From JBFWMG01 sp050251715 (GTDB lineage Bacteria > Desulfobacterota > Desulfovibrionia > Desulfovibrionales > Desulfovibrionaceae), in assembly GCA_050251715.1 (NCBI GenBank), contig JBFWMG010000016.1:6237-70236 (forward strand): a stretch of 64,000 nt of DNA, in the 5' to 3' direction. Of the stretch, positions 9,396 through 18,717 are shown piece after piece. The notes below the pieces were generated by a model, which had not been told where the DNA came from, made no database searches, and worked only from the letters and a program-made list of their open reading frames with translations. Both the position numbers and the translations under genes were made by a program. Position 1 is the stretch's first letter. Each line of letters begins with the position of its first letter.

Positions 9396-10228
9396 ACCCC
9401 TATCTCCCCTATCCGGTGCGCATAGCCGACGTGCGCGTGGAGACCGAGGACAAGACCCTGCGCAGCTTCGAGCTGGCGTTCCTGCACGCCAAGGACGCCA
9501 AGGCGTTCGCCTACCACCCCGGCCAGTTCGCCGAACTGTCCATCCCCGGCGTGGGCGAAAGCCCCATCGGCATCGCGTCCAGCCCCACCGAGGGCGCCAA
9601 CCTGCTCTTCACCGTGTTCCGCGCCGGGGTGGTGACCACCCGGCTGCACGACATGCAACCCGGCGACATCATGGGCGTGCGCGGCCCCATGGGCAACTGG
9701 TACCCCCTGGAGCAAAACCAGGGCAAAAACATCGTGCTCATCGCGGGCGGCTACGCCGTCACCACGCTGCGCGCCACCATGGCCTGGCTGCTGCACCCGG
9801 ACAACCGGCCCCGCTTCGGCGCCATCACCTTCATCTACGGCGCGCGCACGCCGGGCATGCTGCTCTACCGCGACCAGTTCGCGGCCTGGACCCAAAGCGG
9901 CGACGCGGCCATCCACCTGACCGTGGACCGCGAGCACCCGGACTGGAGCGGCACCGTGGGATTCGTGCCCACGGTGACGGGCGAGGTGGCCCCCAGCCCG
10001 GACAACGCCATCGCCCTGGTCTGCGGCCCGCCGGTGATGATAAAATTCACCCAGCCCGTGCTGGACAAGCTGGGCTGGCGCGCGGACCAGATTTATTTGA
10101 GCCTGGAAAACCGCATGAAGTGCGGCATCGGCATGTGCGGACGGTGCAACGTGGGCCCGGAATACGTGTGCAAGGACGGCCCCGTGTTCTCCAAGGCCCA
10201 GCTCGATGCGCTGCCCAGGGAGTATTGA
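9389..10228 (+). CDS. FAD/NAD(P)H-binding subunit (FlxA/HydG-like)
   Basis: Ferredoxin-NADP reductase-type subunit, 279 aa. It has an FAD-binding stretch (YHPGQFAELSIPG, GESPIGIASSP), a nucleotide-binding stretch (IVLIAGGYAVTTLRATM, ALVCGPPVMI), and C-terminal [2Fe-2S] cysteines (MKCGIGMCGRCNVG, YVCKDGPVF). It closes the operon. Together with the HydB-like protein, MvhD and HdrA it matches the logic of Flx-Hdr complexes, which link NAD(P)H to a disulfide or ferredoxin couple. It is homologous to nfnA, so the locus carries two such modules, one at each end. Confidence 0.85.
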   Translation: MLNPYLPYPVRIADVRVETEDKTLRSFELAFLHAKDAKAFAYHPGQFAELSIPGVGESPIGIASSPTEGANLLFTVFRAGVVTTRLHDMQPGDIMGVRGPMGNWYPLEQNQGKNIVLIAGGYAVTTLRATMAWLLHPDNRPRFGAITFIYGARTPGMLLYRDQFAAWTQSGDAAIHLTVDREHPDWSGTVGFVPTVTGEVAPSPDNAIALVCGPPVMIKFTQPVLDKLGWRADQIYLSLENRMKCGIGMCGRCNVGPEYVCKDGPVFSKAQLDALPREY

Positions 10229-10442
10229 CCGCACCCGGCAACGGCAATCCCCGGATTCTCCCAACCCGGTTCCTGGTCAACCGCCCGCCGCCGCCCACCT
10301 GCCGGGCCTGACGGGGAGCCGTTACCCGGCCACGGCATTTTCCGGGCCTCCCGGCCCGGACATGCGGACATGGGCGCGCCGCCCCCTGCCTCCTGCGGCC
10401 GCGCCGAGGCACATGCCGGGAGCCCTCGCCCCGGCCATGCAC

Positions 10443-10479
10443 GAACGGCCCCCCGCCACCTGCTGGCGGGGGGCCGTTC
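10443..10479. terminator. 16-bp hairpin between convergent operons
   Basis: Perfect 16-bp stem (10443-10458 with 10464-10479) around a five-base loop, very GC-rich. It sits between the end of the plus-strand hdr/flx operon and the end of minus-strand dctM. Neither side has a strong U-run, but the stem is strong enough to serve both directions. The rest of the 10229-10493 gap shows no gene. Confidence 0.75.
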
Positions 10480-10493
10480 ACGTTGCAAGGGAA

Positions 10494-11807
10494 TCAATAC
10501 ATGAGGCCCGGCAGCACCAGGATGATTTGCGGAAACATGAAGAAGAGCGCGATGCCCGCGATAATGGCCAGCAGGAAGGGGAAGGTGCCTTTGAATATCG
10601 CCTCCAGGGGAATGGGCGGCGTCATCTTCTGGGTCATGCCGTAGACCACGTAGACATTGATGCCCACGGGCGGCGTGATGACGCCCAGCTGCGTCACCAG
10701 CACGATGATGACCCCGAACCAGATGGGATCGTAGCCCATGCCCGCCACCACCGGATAGAAGACCGGGATGGTGAGCATGATGAGCGCCAGCGCGTCCATG
10801 ATGCAGCCGCCGATGAAGTAGATGGCGAGGATCATGGTCATGACCGCCAGCGGCGGCAGATCAAAGGAGGCCACCCACTCGGCGGTGTTGAACGGGATGC
10901 GCGTGACCGCCAAAAACTTGCCGAACACCACCGCGCCCGCCACCAGGAACAGCACCATGCACGAGGAACGCAGGGTCTCGTAGAGCGAATCCACAAAGGC
11001 CTTCCACGTGAGCTGCCGCTTGAGTCCCGACAGCGCCAGCACGCCCAGCACGCCTATGGCCGCCGCCTCGGTGGGCGTGAACCAGCCGAAGAACATGCCG
11101 CCGATGACCAGGCCGAAGATGCACAGCGTATCCGCCAACCCGGCCAGGGACCGGATTTTTTCGGCCCAGGTGAAGGGCTCGCCCTTGGGGCCGAGCGCGG
11201 GGTTGCGGTGGCACTTGATGGCCACGGCCACGATGAACAGCACCGTGAGCACCAGGGCCGGAAGGATGCCGGCGATGAACAGCTTGCCTATGGATTGCTC
11301 GGTGAGCACGCCGTACACGATGAGCACCACGCTGGGCGGCATAATCATGCCCAGCCCGCCGCCCGAGGCCACGGATCCGGCGGCCAGCGTGTCCGCATAG
11401 CCGTAGCGCCGCATTTCGGGAATGCCCACCGTGGCCATGGTGGCCGCCGTGGCCGGGCTCGACCCGCACACCGCGCCAAAGGCGGTGCACGCCGCCACCG
11501 TGGCCATGGCCAGCCCGCCCTGCACGTGGCCCAGGAAATGGTAGGCCGTGTTGTACAGCCTGCGGCTGATGCCGGTGTTGAAGGCAAGCTGCCCCATGAG
11601 GATGAACAAGGGGATGGTGGACAGGCTGTAGGAGGAAAACGTGGCGTAGAAACTGCGCGAAAGCAGGTTCATGCCGCCCTTCAGGGAGATGAGCATGCAA
11701 AAACCCGCGAACCCCACCAGGGTCATGACATAGGCCACGGGCATGCGGGTCATGATGAGCGCCAGCATGATCGCGACGCCCACAAGGCCCAGGAGTGTGG
11801 CGTCCAT
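10494..11807 (-). CDS. dctM: TRAP transporter large permease
   Basis: Large membrane subunit of a tripartite ATP-independent periplasmic transporter, 437 aa, a typical length for DctM, with about a dozen hydrophobic segments. Recognisable stretches are LFILMGQLAFNTGISRRLYN, GSSPATAATMATVGIPEM and GVITPPVGINVYVVYG. It abuts the dctQ stop. It takes up a carboxylate-type solute using the ion gradient, and the substrate cannot be read from sequence. Confidence 0.92.
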   Translation of the reverse strand: MDATLLGLVGVAIMLALIMTRMPVAYVMTLVGFAGFCMLISLKGGMNLLSRSFYATFSSYSLSTIPLFILMGQLAFNTGISRRLYNTAYHFLGHVQGGLAMATVAACTAFGAVCGSSPATAATMATVGIPEMRRYGYADTLAAGSVASGGGLGMIMPPSVVLIVYGVLTEQSIGKLFIAGILPALVLTVLFIVAVAIKCHRNPALGPKGEPFTWAEKIRSLAGLADTLCIFGLVIGGMFFGWFTPTEAAAIGVLGVLALSGLKRQLTWKAFVDSLYETLRSSCMVLFLVAGAVVFGKFLAVTRIPFNTAEWVASFDLPPLAVMTMILAIYFIGGCIMDALALIMLTIPVFYPVVAGMGYDPIWFGVIIVLVTQLGVITPPVGINVYVVYGMTQKMTPPIPLEAIFKGTFPFLLAIIAGIALFFMFPQIILVLPGLMY

Positions 11808-12299
11808 CTATTTGCCCGCCTTGGTAAAGGATTTCGCCATGTCCAGCGCCAGGAAGAGCGCCAGCACGGCGAAGCAGCCCGCCAGGGCGTAGACGATGCG
11901 GTAGGCGGGCAGTTCCAGGTTCATGGACACCTCGCCGCTGTCGGCCAGGGTGGCGGCATAGACCGCCAACCGCCACGCCGTCAGCCCGAAGAGCGCGGCG
12001 CCCGCCGCGTCGGTGCACCGGGTGATGCGCCGGCGCACGGGACGCCGGAAACGGCGGTAGAGCACCTCCACGCCGACGTTGCTGCCCTGGGCATGGGCAT
12101 AGGGCATGGACAGCCCCATGGCCAAGACGGCCAAGAGCGACACCAACTCTTCCGTGCCCATGATGGGCGCGTTCCACACGCCCCGGCTCACCACGTCCGC
12201 GCCCGTCAGCAGGGCCATGCCCATGACGCAGGCCGCGGCGGCCATTTTCATGGCCCGTTCCACCCAGTCGACGACACCGGGCCGCTTCCCCGATTCCAT
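11808..12299 (-). CDS. dctQ: TRAP transporter small permease
   Basis: Four-helix small membrane subunit, 163 aa. I chose ATG 12299 because GGGAGA stands just upstream and because the longer frame would begin inside the attenuator hairpin. The hydrophobic segments include AAAACVMGMALLTGADVV and ELVSLLAVLAMGLSMPYA. It pairs with dctM immediately downstream. Confidence 0.88.
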   Translation of the reverse strand: MESGKRPGVVDWVERAMKMAAAACVMGMALLTGADVVSRGVWNAPIMGTEELVSLLAVLAMGLSMPYAHAQGSNVGVEVLYRRFRRPVRRRITRCTDAAGAALFGLTAWRLAVYAATLADSGEVSMNLELPAYRIVYALAGCFAVLALFLALDMAKSFTKAGK

Positions 12300-12315
12300 G
12301 CCTGTCTCCCCGCGC

Positions 12316-12348
12316 AAAAAAAGGAGGCGGCGCATGCCGCCTCCTTTT
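12316..12348 (-). terminator. attenuator between dctP and dctQM
   Basis: Perfect 13-bp stem with a GCAT loop (12319-12331 with 12336-12348), followed on the minus strand by seven T residues (12322-12316). This is a textbook intrinsic terminator inside the operon. It would let the binding protein be made in excess over the permeases, which is usual for solute-binding systems. Confidence 0.85.
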
Positions 12349-12360
12349 CAACCGCGCATG

Positions 12361-13368
12361 TTATTTCTCGTGCAACACGCTCTGGGCATAGTCCACGATC
12401 GCCTTGCCGTCCAGCCCCTTGGCCTTCACATCCTCGGCATAGGCGTCGAGCATGGGGGCGGAGGTCTTGATCCAGCGGTCGGTCTCGGCCTGCGGCAGGG
12501 GAACCAGCTTGCCGCCCTTGGCCAGCAGCGCCTCCTTGCCCAGCACGTCGGCGGCGTCCCACGCCTCGCCGTGCTTGGCCGCGAATTCCGTGTTCACCTC
12601 GCGGATGACCTTTTGCACGTCCGCGGGCAGGCTCTTCCACTTGTCCTTGTTCATGGCCACGAAGAAGGTGGTGGTGTAGGCAATGGCCGGGGTCTGGGTG
12701 CAATAGTCCACCACTTCGGCCATCTTCCAGCCCTTGTTGGTCTCTATGGGATAGATGCCGCCGTTCACCACGCCCTTCTGGATGGACTGGTAGGAGTCGG
12801 GCATGGACATGGCCACCGGCGTGCCGCCCAGGATCTCCACCAGTTTGGCGGAGTTGCCCGTGGCGCGCAGCTTCAGCCCCTTCAGATCCTCAAGCTTGTC
12901 CACCGGCGCCTTGGCCGTGCACAACACGCCCGGGCCGTGCGCGTGGAAGAACATGACCTCGGTGTCGTCAAACTCCTTGGGCATGAACTTTTCGTACACC
13001 GCGTTGGCCACCTTGGTGGCGGCCACGCCGTTGGGATAGCCCAGCGGCAGGTCCACGGCGGCCAGCACCGGGAAACGGCCGCGCGAATAGGCCAGCGCGG
13101 ACATGCCGATGTCGGAAAGGCCTTCCACCACACCGTCGTAGCACTGCTTGGCATTGGTCAGGGTGCCGCCCGGGAAATAGGCGATCTTCACCTTGCCGTC
13201 CGTGCGCTTTTCCACTTCCTTGGCCCAGGCATCGGCCAGTTGCGACTGCACGTGGGTGGGGGGGAAGAAATTGGAATAGGTCAGCTCGATGGCTCCCGCC
13301 CGCGCCGTGACGGGCAGGGAAGCGCAGGCCATAGCCAGGGCCAGCAGGACGAACAAAACACGTTTCAT
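12361..13368 (-). CDS. dctP: TRAP transporter substrate-binding protein
   Basis: Periplasmic solute receptor, 335 aa. The Sec signal peptide is MKRVLFVLLALAMACASLPV followed by TARAG. The family motif region LKGLKLRATGNSAKLVEILG carries the arginine that normally binds a carboxylate. It is the second gene after the tetR-type regulator, and the RBS GGAGG precedes the ATG. The substrate is probably an organic acid, based on the conserved arginine only. Confidence 0.9.
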   Translation of the reverse strand: MKRVLFVLLALAMACASLPVTARAGAIELTYSNFFPPTHVQSQLADAWAKEVEKRTDGKVKIAYFPGGTLTNAKQCYDGVVEGLSDIGMSALAYSRGRFPVLAAVDLPLGYPNGVAATKVANAVYEKFMPKEFDDTEVMFFHAHGPGVLCTAKAPVDKLEDLKGLKLRATGNSAKLVEILGGTPVAMSMPDSYQSIQKGVVNGGIYPIETNKGWKMAEVVDYCTQTPAIAYTTTFFVAMNKDKWKSLPADVQKVIREVNTEFAAKHGEAWDAADVLGKEALLAKGGKLVPLPQAETDRWIKTSAPMLDAYAEDVKAKGLDGKAIVDYAQSVLHEK

Positions 13369-13407
13369 GGAAACCTCCGGTTCATGCCTTGTGGGGCGTT
13401 GCCTGTG

Positions 13408-14022
13408 TCACAGTACCTTCACCCTGCCGACGCCGTCCTTGGTGCCCAGTTGCAACGCCAGGGCCACGGCGGCTTCGCGGATGTCCGCAATATCCAACAC
13501 GCCCACCTCAAGGGCGTTGTGGACCATGAATCCCTCAAACAGGACGGTATTGAGCGCGCCCAGTTTTTCCGGCGGGCAATCGCTGTCCACGAACTCCCGC
13601 ACCAGATCGGCGAAGAGCGCCTCGGACAGGCGGTATTGCCGCCGGGTCAACGTCTTTTTCAAGGCCGCGTCGCGCGCGGCCTGGACCGTGAATTCCAAAA
13701 AGACCTTGGCCCAGTTGCGGTCGGACAGGATCGATTCCAGAAAATCCCAGATGACAAGCATGGCCTCGCGCAGGGTGCGCGCCCTGCCGATCTTCTCGTC
13801 GCGGGCCTCGCGGTACGCATGCAGCTTGTGCTCCACTATCTCCAGAAACAGCGCGTCCTTGCTGTCCCAGTGGCGGTAGAAGCTGCCCTTGGCATAGCCC
13901 GCGTGCTGGGTGATTTCGGCCACCGTGGTGGCCAAAAACCCCTTGCCGCTGAAGAGCTCCTCCGCGGCGGCCATAAGGTCCGCCATGGTTTGCCGCGATT
14001 TTTCCTGCTGCTTTCTTGCCAT
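13408..14022 (-). CDS. TetR-family repressor of the TRAP operon
   Basis: TetR regulator, 204 aa from ATG 14022. The N-terminal HTH is clear: MADLMAAAEELFSGKGFLAT, then VAEITQHAGYAKGSFYRHW. The rest is a ligand-binding helical domain without a known signature. It is the first gene of the minus-strand TRAP operon and sits behind palindromic operators, so it probably represses itself and the transporter until a ligand binds. A longer frame upstream would run through the operators and is rejected. Confidence 0.85.
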   Translation of the reverse strand: MARKQQEKSRQTMADLMAAAEELFSGKGFLATTVAEITQHAGYAKGSFYRHWDSKDALFLEIVEHKLHAYREARDEKIGRARTLREAMLVIWDFLESILSDRNWAKVFLEFTVQAARDAALKKTLTRRQYRLSEALFADLVREFVDSDCPPEKLGALNTVLFEGFMVHNALEVGVLDIADIREAAVALALQLGTKDGVGRVKVL

Positions 14023-14034
14023 TGCCTTCCCGTG

Positions 14035-14100
14035 AAATGACCGTCGGTCATTTTGTGACCAGCGGTCATTTTTGCTACGCGCCCGCCGACGGCTTGTCAA
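14035..14100 (-). promoter_or_regulatory. promoter and twin palindromic operators of the tetR-dctPQM operon
   Basis: AAATGACCG-T-CGGTCATTT (14035-14053) is a perfect palindrome with 9-bp arms. TGACC-AGC-GGTCA (14056-14068) is a second, shorter copy of the same motif. On the minus strand TTGACA (14100-14095) and TAGCAA (14077-14072) are 17 bases apart. The operators lie right after the -10 box and cover the likely start of transcription, the layout of an autorepressing TetR protein. Confidence 0.75.
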
Positions 14101-14281
14101 GAACGGCCAGAGCGCATTGGCGGCAAGAAAACATGCTTTTAATGCCTGCCCCCCTCAACAAATCGTCCTTCTTCGTATATGCTCTACTGACAAGCGCCAT
14201 AGGCAGGCCGTTACGCATGCGCCCTTGTCAAGCGCGCGTGGCGGAAAAGACGGGGAAAAGACAACCAACCCAACGGGAACA

Positions 14282-17200
14282 ATGCGCACCAAAAGCCTGC
14301 AATACACCTTGATTTCCCGCCTTCTCATGGGGGTTTTCTGCGTCATCGCGGCGGGCAGCCTGATAACGGCGATACGCACCGACCACATGGTGGAGCGTGC
14401 ACTGCGCGAGGAGCTCATTCAGGCCACCGAGCGCACCGCCATACTGCTGTCCACGCCCGTCTGGGATTTGAACGAATCCTACACAACGGCCATTCTCAAT
14501 TCGATCTTCCATATGCAGGCCGCCGTGTATGCGGAGGTTTCCACCAACGACACCCTGTTGGCCAGCCAGACGGGGGCGTCCCACCCCGGCCTGAACCGCG
14601 CCCTGGTGACCCAGGGCAACGACTACCTGTGGGAATTGCGTAAAATCATTTATAAGGACACGCCCATCGGGTATGTGCTCATCGCCTTTTCACGCGACAG
14701 CGTGGCGCGCTCCATCCTGAATGACTGCCTCTCCTTCGCCCTGCTTTTCGTCACCATCGCCCTGACCATCACCGCCCTGACCATCGGGCTCACCAGACGG
14801 CACATCTTCACACCGCTCGCCGCCCTGGAAGAGGCGGCGGCGGCCTTGAGCAAGGGTGACCTGGACATCCCCTTCCCTCCCATTGAAGACAATGAGGTCG
14901 GCACGTTGGCGCACGCCCTTGCCGCCATGGCCCAGGGACTCAAGGCCGTGACCGCCTCCCGCGACGACCTGAACCGTGAAATCGCGGGCCGCAAGCACAG
15001 TGAAGAGCAACTGCGCATTCTCGTCCAGACCATCGAGGAAAGCCCCTTCGCCGTCATCGTGACCGATCCCGAGGGATGCATCGAATACGTCAACAAGCAA
15101 TTCGTACTGAACACGGGCTGGCCCCTCGTGGAAGCCGTGGGTTCGCTTGCGCCCGTCTTCAAGGGTGAAGGCACGCCGCCCGACCTGCTGCGCAACCTCT
15201 GCCGGACCGCACGGCACTGCGCTCCGTGGCGGGGCGAAATCCTCAACAAAAGGAAAAACGGCGAGGAATACTGGGAGTCCGTATCCATCTCGCCCCTGGC
15301 GGATGCATCGGGCACCGTGACACATCTGGTCTGCGTGGGAGAGGACATTACCGAACGCCGCCGGGTGGAACGCGCCCTGCACGACAGCCAGGAACGCCTG
15401 CAACTGGCTGTGGAGGGCGGCGGTCTGGGCATGTGGGACTGGAACGTGCAAACGGACCAGTTGGTGTTCAGCGACCACTGGATGCGCATGCTGGGCTACG
15501 AGCCGCATGAGCTGACGGCCAGTCTGGACACATGGCGTTCCCTGCTCCACCCCGACGATGCGGATCAGGCCTTGGAAGACGTCACCCGCCATCACCAGGG
15601 ACTCTCGCCCATCTATTCCAGCGAATACCGCCTCAAGGCCAAAAACGGGCAATGGCGCTGGATGCTGGCCCAAGGCAAGGTCATGACCCGCAGCGACGAC
15701 GGCAAGCCGCAACGCATGTCCGGCACCTTGCTGGACATAACCAACCGCAAGAATGCGGAGTTCGCCCTCCAGCACAAGATCGGCCTCGAAGGCCTCGCCT
15801 CGTCCATTTCCTCCAGTTTCCTCAACGTGGCCCAGGGCAACCTTGACCGGACCATACTGGCGGCGTTGGGACTCATCGGCACCTTTACCGATGCGGACCG
15901 CTGCTTCATCCTGCAATTTGACGATCCCCCCTCCGTGCTCCACGAATGGGCGAGCCTGGACTGCCCCTCCCTGCGCGGACACCTGCTCCTGCACCCGCTG
16001 CCCCCGTACTGGCTGCAAGCCCTCCGCCTGCAGACATTCATCAGCGTCTCGCTGGAAACCGCCACGGCGAAGGGCGGGGCCGAGGAGCAGGCGTTTCTGC
16101 ACGACACCGGCATCCGCTCCATCATCCTGGTGCCCCTGATACGCCGGGGCGAAACCATCGGCTGCATCGGCATAGACTCCCTGCACAACGCCATGCCCTA
16201 CAGCCAGGATGTGGTGTGGCTGCTCGAAACCCTGGGCAACGCCTTTTCCCAGACGCTGGAAGCCTTTGATACCCGCGTGCAGCTGGAGGAAAGCGAGGAG
16301 CGCTTCCGGTATCTGGTGGAATCCATGAGCGAGGGGCTGGGCATCATCGACACCTCCGGTGTCCTCACCTATGCCAACCACCAACTCTGCCGCATGCTGG
16401 GCCGCACCCGCGAGGACATTCTGGGCCGCACCTGGCCAGCGTTCCTGGATGAAAAGAACACCGCGTTGTACCAGCGCGAGATCGCCCGCCGCGCCAAAGG
16501 CGTGACCGACACCTATGAGCTCGTCTGGACCAAGCCCTCGGGCGAAAAAGTCTTCTGCCTGGTGTCGCCCACCCCTCTTTTTGATGAAACCGGCACGTTT
16601 ACCGGTTCATTCGGCGTCTATACCGACCTGACCAAGCTCAAGCTTCTGGAGAGCCAACTCCTCCAATCGCAAAAGCTGGAATCCATCGGCCAACTCGCGG
16701 CGGGCATTGCCCACGAAATCAATACCCCGGCCCAGTATGTCGACAACAACATCCGCTACCTCATGCAAAGCTGCGACACCATCCTTTCCCTGCTTGAGCA
16801 GAGCATGGAACTGGCGCAACTGGCCACGGCGGGCAAGCCCACCGGACGGCTGGGCGCAACCCTGCACCGCGCCATGGTGGAGGCGGACCTGGAAATGATG
16901 AAGCAGGAACTGCCCGCGGCCTTTGCCGACTGCCTGGACGGCCTGGGCCGCATCGCGGAGATCGTGCATTCGGTCAAGCAGTTCTCCCATCCCGGCATCG
17001 CGGACAAGGAGATGGCCGACATCAACCAGGCCATCCGCAGCACCATCATGGTCTCGGTCAACGAATGGAAGTACGACGCCAGCGTGGACACGGTTCTCGA
17101 CCCCAGCCTGCCGCTCGTGCCCTGCTACACCAGCGAGTTCAACCAGGTCATCCTGAACCTCATCATCAACGCCACCCACGCCATCAAGGACAAGGAGCAC

Positions 17201-17500
17201 CGCCCCGGAGAAAAAGGCCAGATCACCATCACCACCTCCCACGACGACGCCTGGGTCGAGGTGCGCGTGGCCGACAACGGCGGCGGCATTCCCAAGGAGA
17301 TCCAGGACAAGGTGTTCAACCCCTTCTTCACCACCAAGCCCGTGGGCAAGGGCACGGGGCAGGGGCTTGCCATCAGCCACACCGTCATCGTGGAAAAGCA
17401 CGGCGGCTCCATCTCCTTTGAATCCAAGGACGGCGAGGGAACCACCTTTATCGTGCGCCTGCCCATCCACGACGGCATGGAGCGGGAGGCGCTCTCATGA
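14282..17500 (+). CDS. membrane hybrid-sensor-like histidine kinase (HAMP-PAS-PAS-GAF-PAS-HisKA-HATPase)
   Basis: Sensor kinase of 1072 aa. A transmembrane helix near residues 12-30 and another near 140-165 bracket a short periplasmic domain. HAMP follows, then PAS (QTIEESPFAVIVTDPEGCIE), a PAC-like stretch, PAS (WDWNVQTDQLVFSDHWMRML), GAF (TDADRCFILQFDD), and PAS (GIIDTSGVLTYANHQLCRML). The phosphoacceptor is AAGIAHEINTPAQ, and the ATPase has NLIINATHAI, DNGGGIP and GKGTGQGLAI. The ATG 14282 was chosen because the first membrane helix follows it. It has no receiver of its own, but the next three genes are receivers. A possible promoter is TTGGCG/TAATGC at 14117-14145. The signal is unknown. 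Confidence 0.85.
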   Translation: MRTKSLQYTLISRLLMGVFCVIAAGSLITAIRTDHMVERALREELIQATERTAILLSTPVWDLNESYTTAILNSIFHMQAAVYAEVSTNDTLLASQTGASHPGLNRALVTQGNDYLWELRKIIYKDTPIGYVLIAFSRDSVARSILNDCLSFALLFVTIALTITALTIGLTRRHIFTPLAALEEAAAALSKGDLDIPFPPIEDNEVGTLAHALAAMAQGLKAVTASRDDLNREIAGRKHSEEQLRILVQTIEESPFAVIVTDPEGCIEYVNKQFVLNTGWPLVEAVGSLAPVFKGEGTPPDLLRNLCRTARHCAPWRGEILNKRKNGEEYWESVSISPLADASGTVTHLVCVGEDITERRRVERALHDSQERLQLAVEGGGLGMWDWNVQTDQLVFSDHWMRMLGYEPHELTASLDTWRSLLHPDDADQALEDVTRHHQGLSPIYSSEYRLKAKNGQWRWMLAQGKVMTRSDDGKPQRMSGTLLDITNRKNAEFALQHKIGLEGLASSISSSFLNVAQGNLDRTILAALGLIGTFTDADRCFILQFDDPPSVLHEWASLDCPSLRGHLLLHPLPPYWLQALRLQTFISVSLETATAKGGAEEQAFLHDTGIRSIILVPLIRRGETIGCIGIDSLHNAMPYSQDVVWLLETLGNAFSQTLEAFDTRVQLEESEERFRYLVESMSEGLGIIDTSGVLTYANHQLCRMLGRTREDILGRTWPAFLDEKNTALYQREIARRAKGVTDTYELVWTKPSGEKVFCLVSPTPLFDETGTFTGSFGVYTDLTKLKLLESQLLQSQKLESIGQLAAGIAHEINTPAQYVDNNIRYLMQSCDTILSLLEQSMELAQLATAGKPTGRLGATLHRAMVEADLEMMKQELPAAFADCLDGLGRIAEIVHSVKQFSHPGIADKEMADINQAIRSTIMVSVNEWKYDASVDTVLDPSLPLVPCYTSEFNQVILNLIINATHAIKDKEHRPGEKGQITITTSHDDAWVEVRVADNGGGIPKEIQDKVFNPFFTTKPVGKGTGQGLAISHTVIVEKHGGSISFESKDGEGTTFIVRLPIHDGMEREALS

Positions 17501-18717
17501 AACGCATCCTCTTCGTCGATGACGAAATCATGGTGCTCAAAGGGTTGCGGCGCATGCTCAGTCCCCTGCGGGCCGAATGGGACATGCAATTCTCCGACAA
17601 CGCGGAAGATGCGCTGGCAATCATGGCCCACACCCCTGTGGATGTGCTCGTCACCGACTGGCACATGCCCAACACGAACGGCGTGTGCCTGCTGCAGGAG
17701 GTTGCCCGCAAGCACGGCGGCACGGTCAGGATCATCCTTTCCGGGCAATCGCTCGGCGGTCAGGGCGACTGCATGTTCCACGCCCATCAGGTGCTCTACA
17801 AACCCTGCGACTTCGCCACGTTGCAAGCGGTGATCCAGGGCATCGGCAACACCGACGCCCTGCTCGGCAACGGGCTCGTCAAACAGGAGACCGCCCGTCT
17901 GCATGCCCTGCCGCCCTTGCCCGCCGTGTATCAGGAGGTGGTGCGCGAGATGGGCAAGCCCGTGCCGGCCCTGCCGCGCATCGCCGCCATCATCCGTTGC
18001 GACCCCGCCATCTCCTCGCGGATTCTCGGCATCGTCAATTCGATCTCCTTCGGGCTGCGCAGCCGCGTTTCCTCGCTGGAGCACGCCATCGCCATGCTCG
18101 GCCTCAACACCGTACGATCCATCATCGTGGCCATGCACTGCGTTTCCATACACGACGCGGCGCCCGAGCCAAGTTTCTCGCTCTCCATGTTGTGGGACCA
18201 TTGCATCCGCACGGCCGGGCTGGTCAAAACCCTGGCCTCCCAATCCAAAAAGGAAAAGGACGCCTCGGAATCCTGCTTCATTGGCGGCATGCTGCACGAC
18301 ATGGGAAAAATCGCCCTTGCCGCCCTTTTTCCCAAAGAGTACGCTCACGTCATTCGGTCGGTGCAACAGGACGCCCTCACGGTCTTCGAGGCGGAACGGC
18401 TGCTCTTTGGCACCACCCACGCCGATGTGGGCGCCTACATCCTGGGTTTGTGGGGCATGCCCGAAAGCATAGTGAACCTTGTGGCCACCCACCACGCCCC
18501 CGACCGCATCACCACAGACAGGGGCGCCATGATTTTTACGGCCAACGCCATGGACCACAAACGGTACATCATACACGCCGACTACACGGCCCGGGACGAC
18601 ACGGCCGAACTGGAACACCATCCGCGTTTCGCCGCGCATCTCGCCTCATGGACGGCGCTTTCGGACACCTATTACGCGGAGATGACACCGGATGAAGAAC
18701 AAGGTGCTGATCGTTGA
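17497..18717 (+). CDS. response regulator with HDOD output domain
   Basis: Receiver plus HDOD protein, 406 aa. The receiver has VDDE near the N-terminus, phosphoacceptor Asp in VLVTDWHMPN, and a conserved Lys in YKPCDF. HDOD (about residues 140-330) shows PPLPAVYQEVVREMG, RCDPAISSRILGIVNSISFG, HDMGKIALAALFPKEY and LVATHHAPD. The start overlaps the kinase stop as ATGA. HDOD domains act in c-di-GMP or regulatory signalling and generally lack the full catalytic set. Confidence 0.87.
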   Translation: MKRILFVDDEIMVLKGLRRMLSPLRAEWDMQFSDNAEDALAIMAHTPVDVLVTDWHMPNTNGVCLLQEVARKHGGTVRIILSGQSLGGQGDCMFHAHQVLYKPCDFATLQAVIQGIGNTDALLGNGLVKQETARLHALPPLPAVYQEVVREMGKPVPALPRIAAIIRCDPAISSRILGIVNSISFGLRSRVSSLEHAIAMLGLNTVRSIIVAMHCVSIHDAAPEPSFSLSMLWDHCIRTAGLVKTLASQSKKEKDASESCFIGGMLHDMGKIALAALFPKEYAHVIRSVQQDALTVFEAERLLFGTTHADVGAYILGLWGMPESIVNLVATHHAPDRITTDRGAMIFTANAMDHKRYIIHADYTARDDTAELEHHPRFAAHLASWTALSDTYYAEMTPDEEQGADR

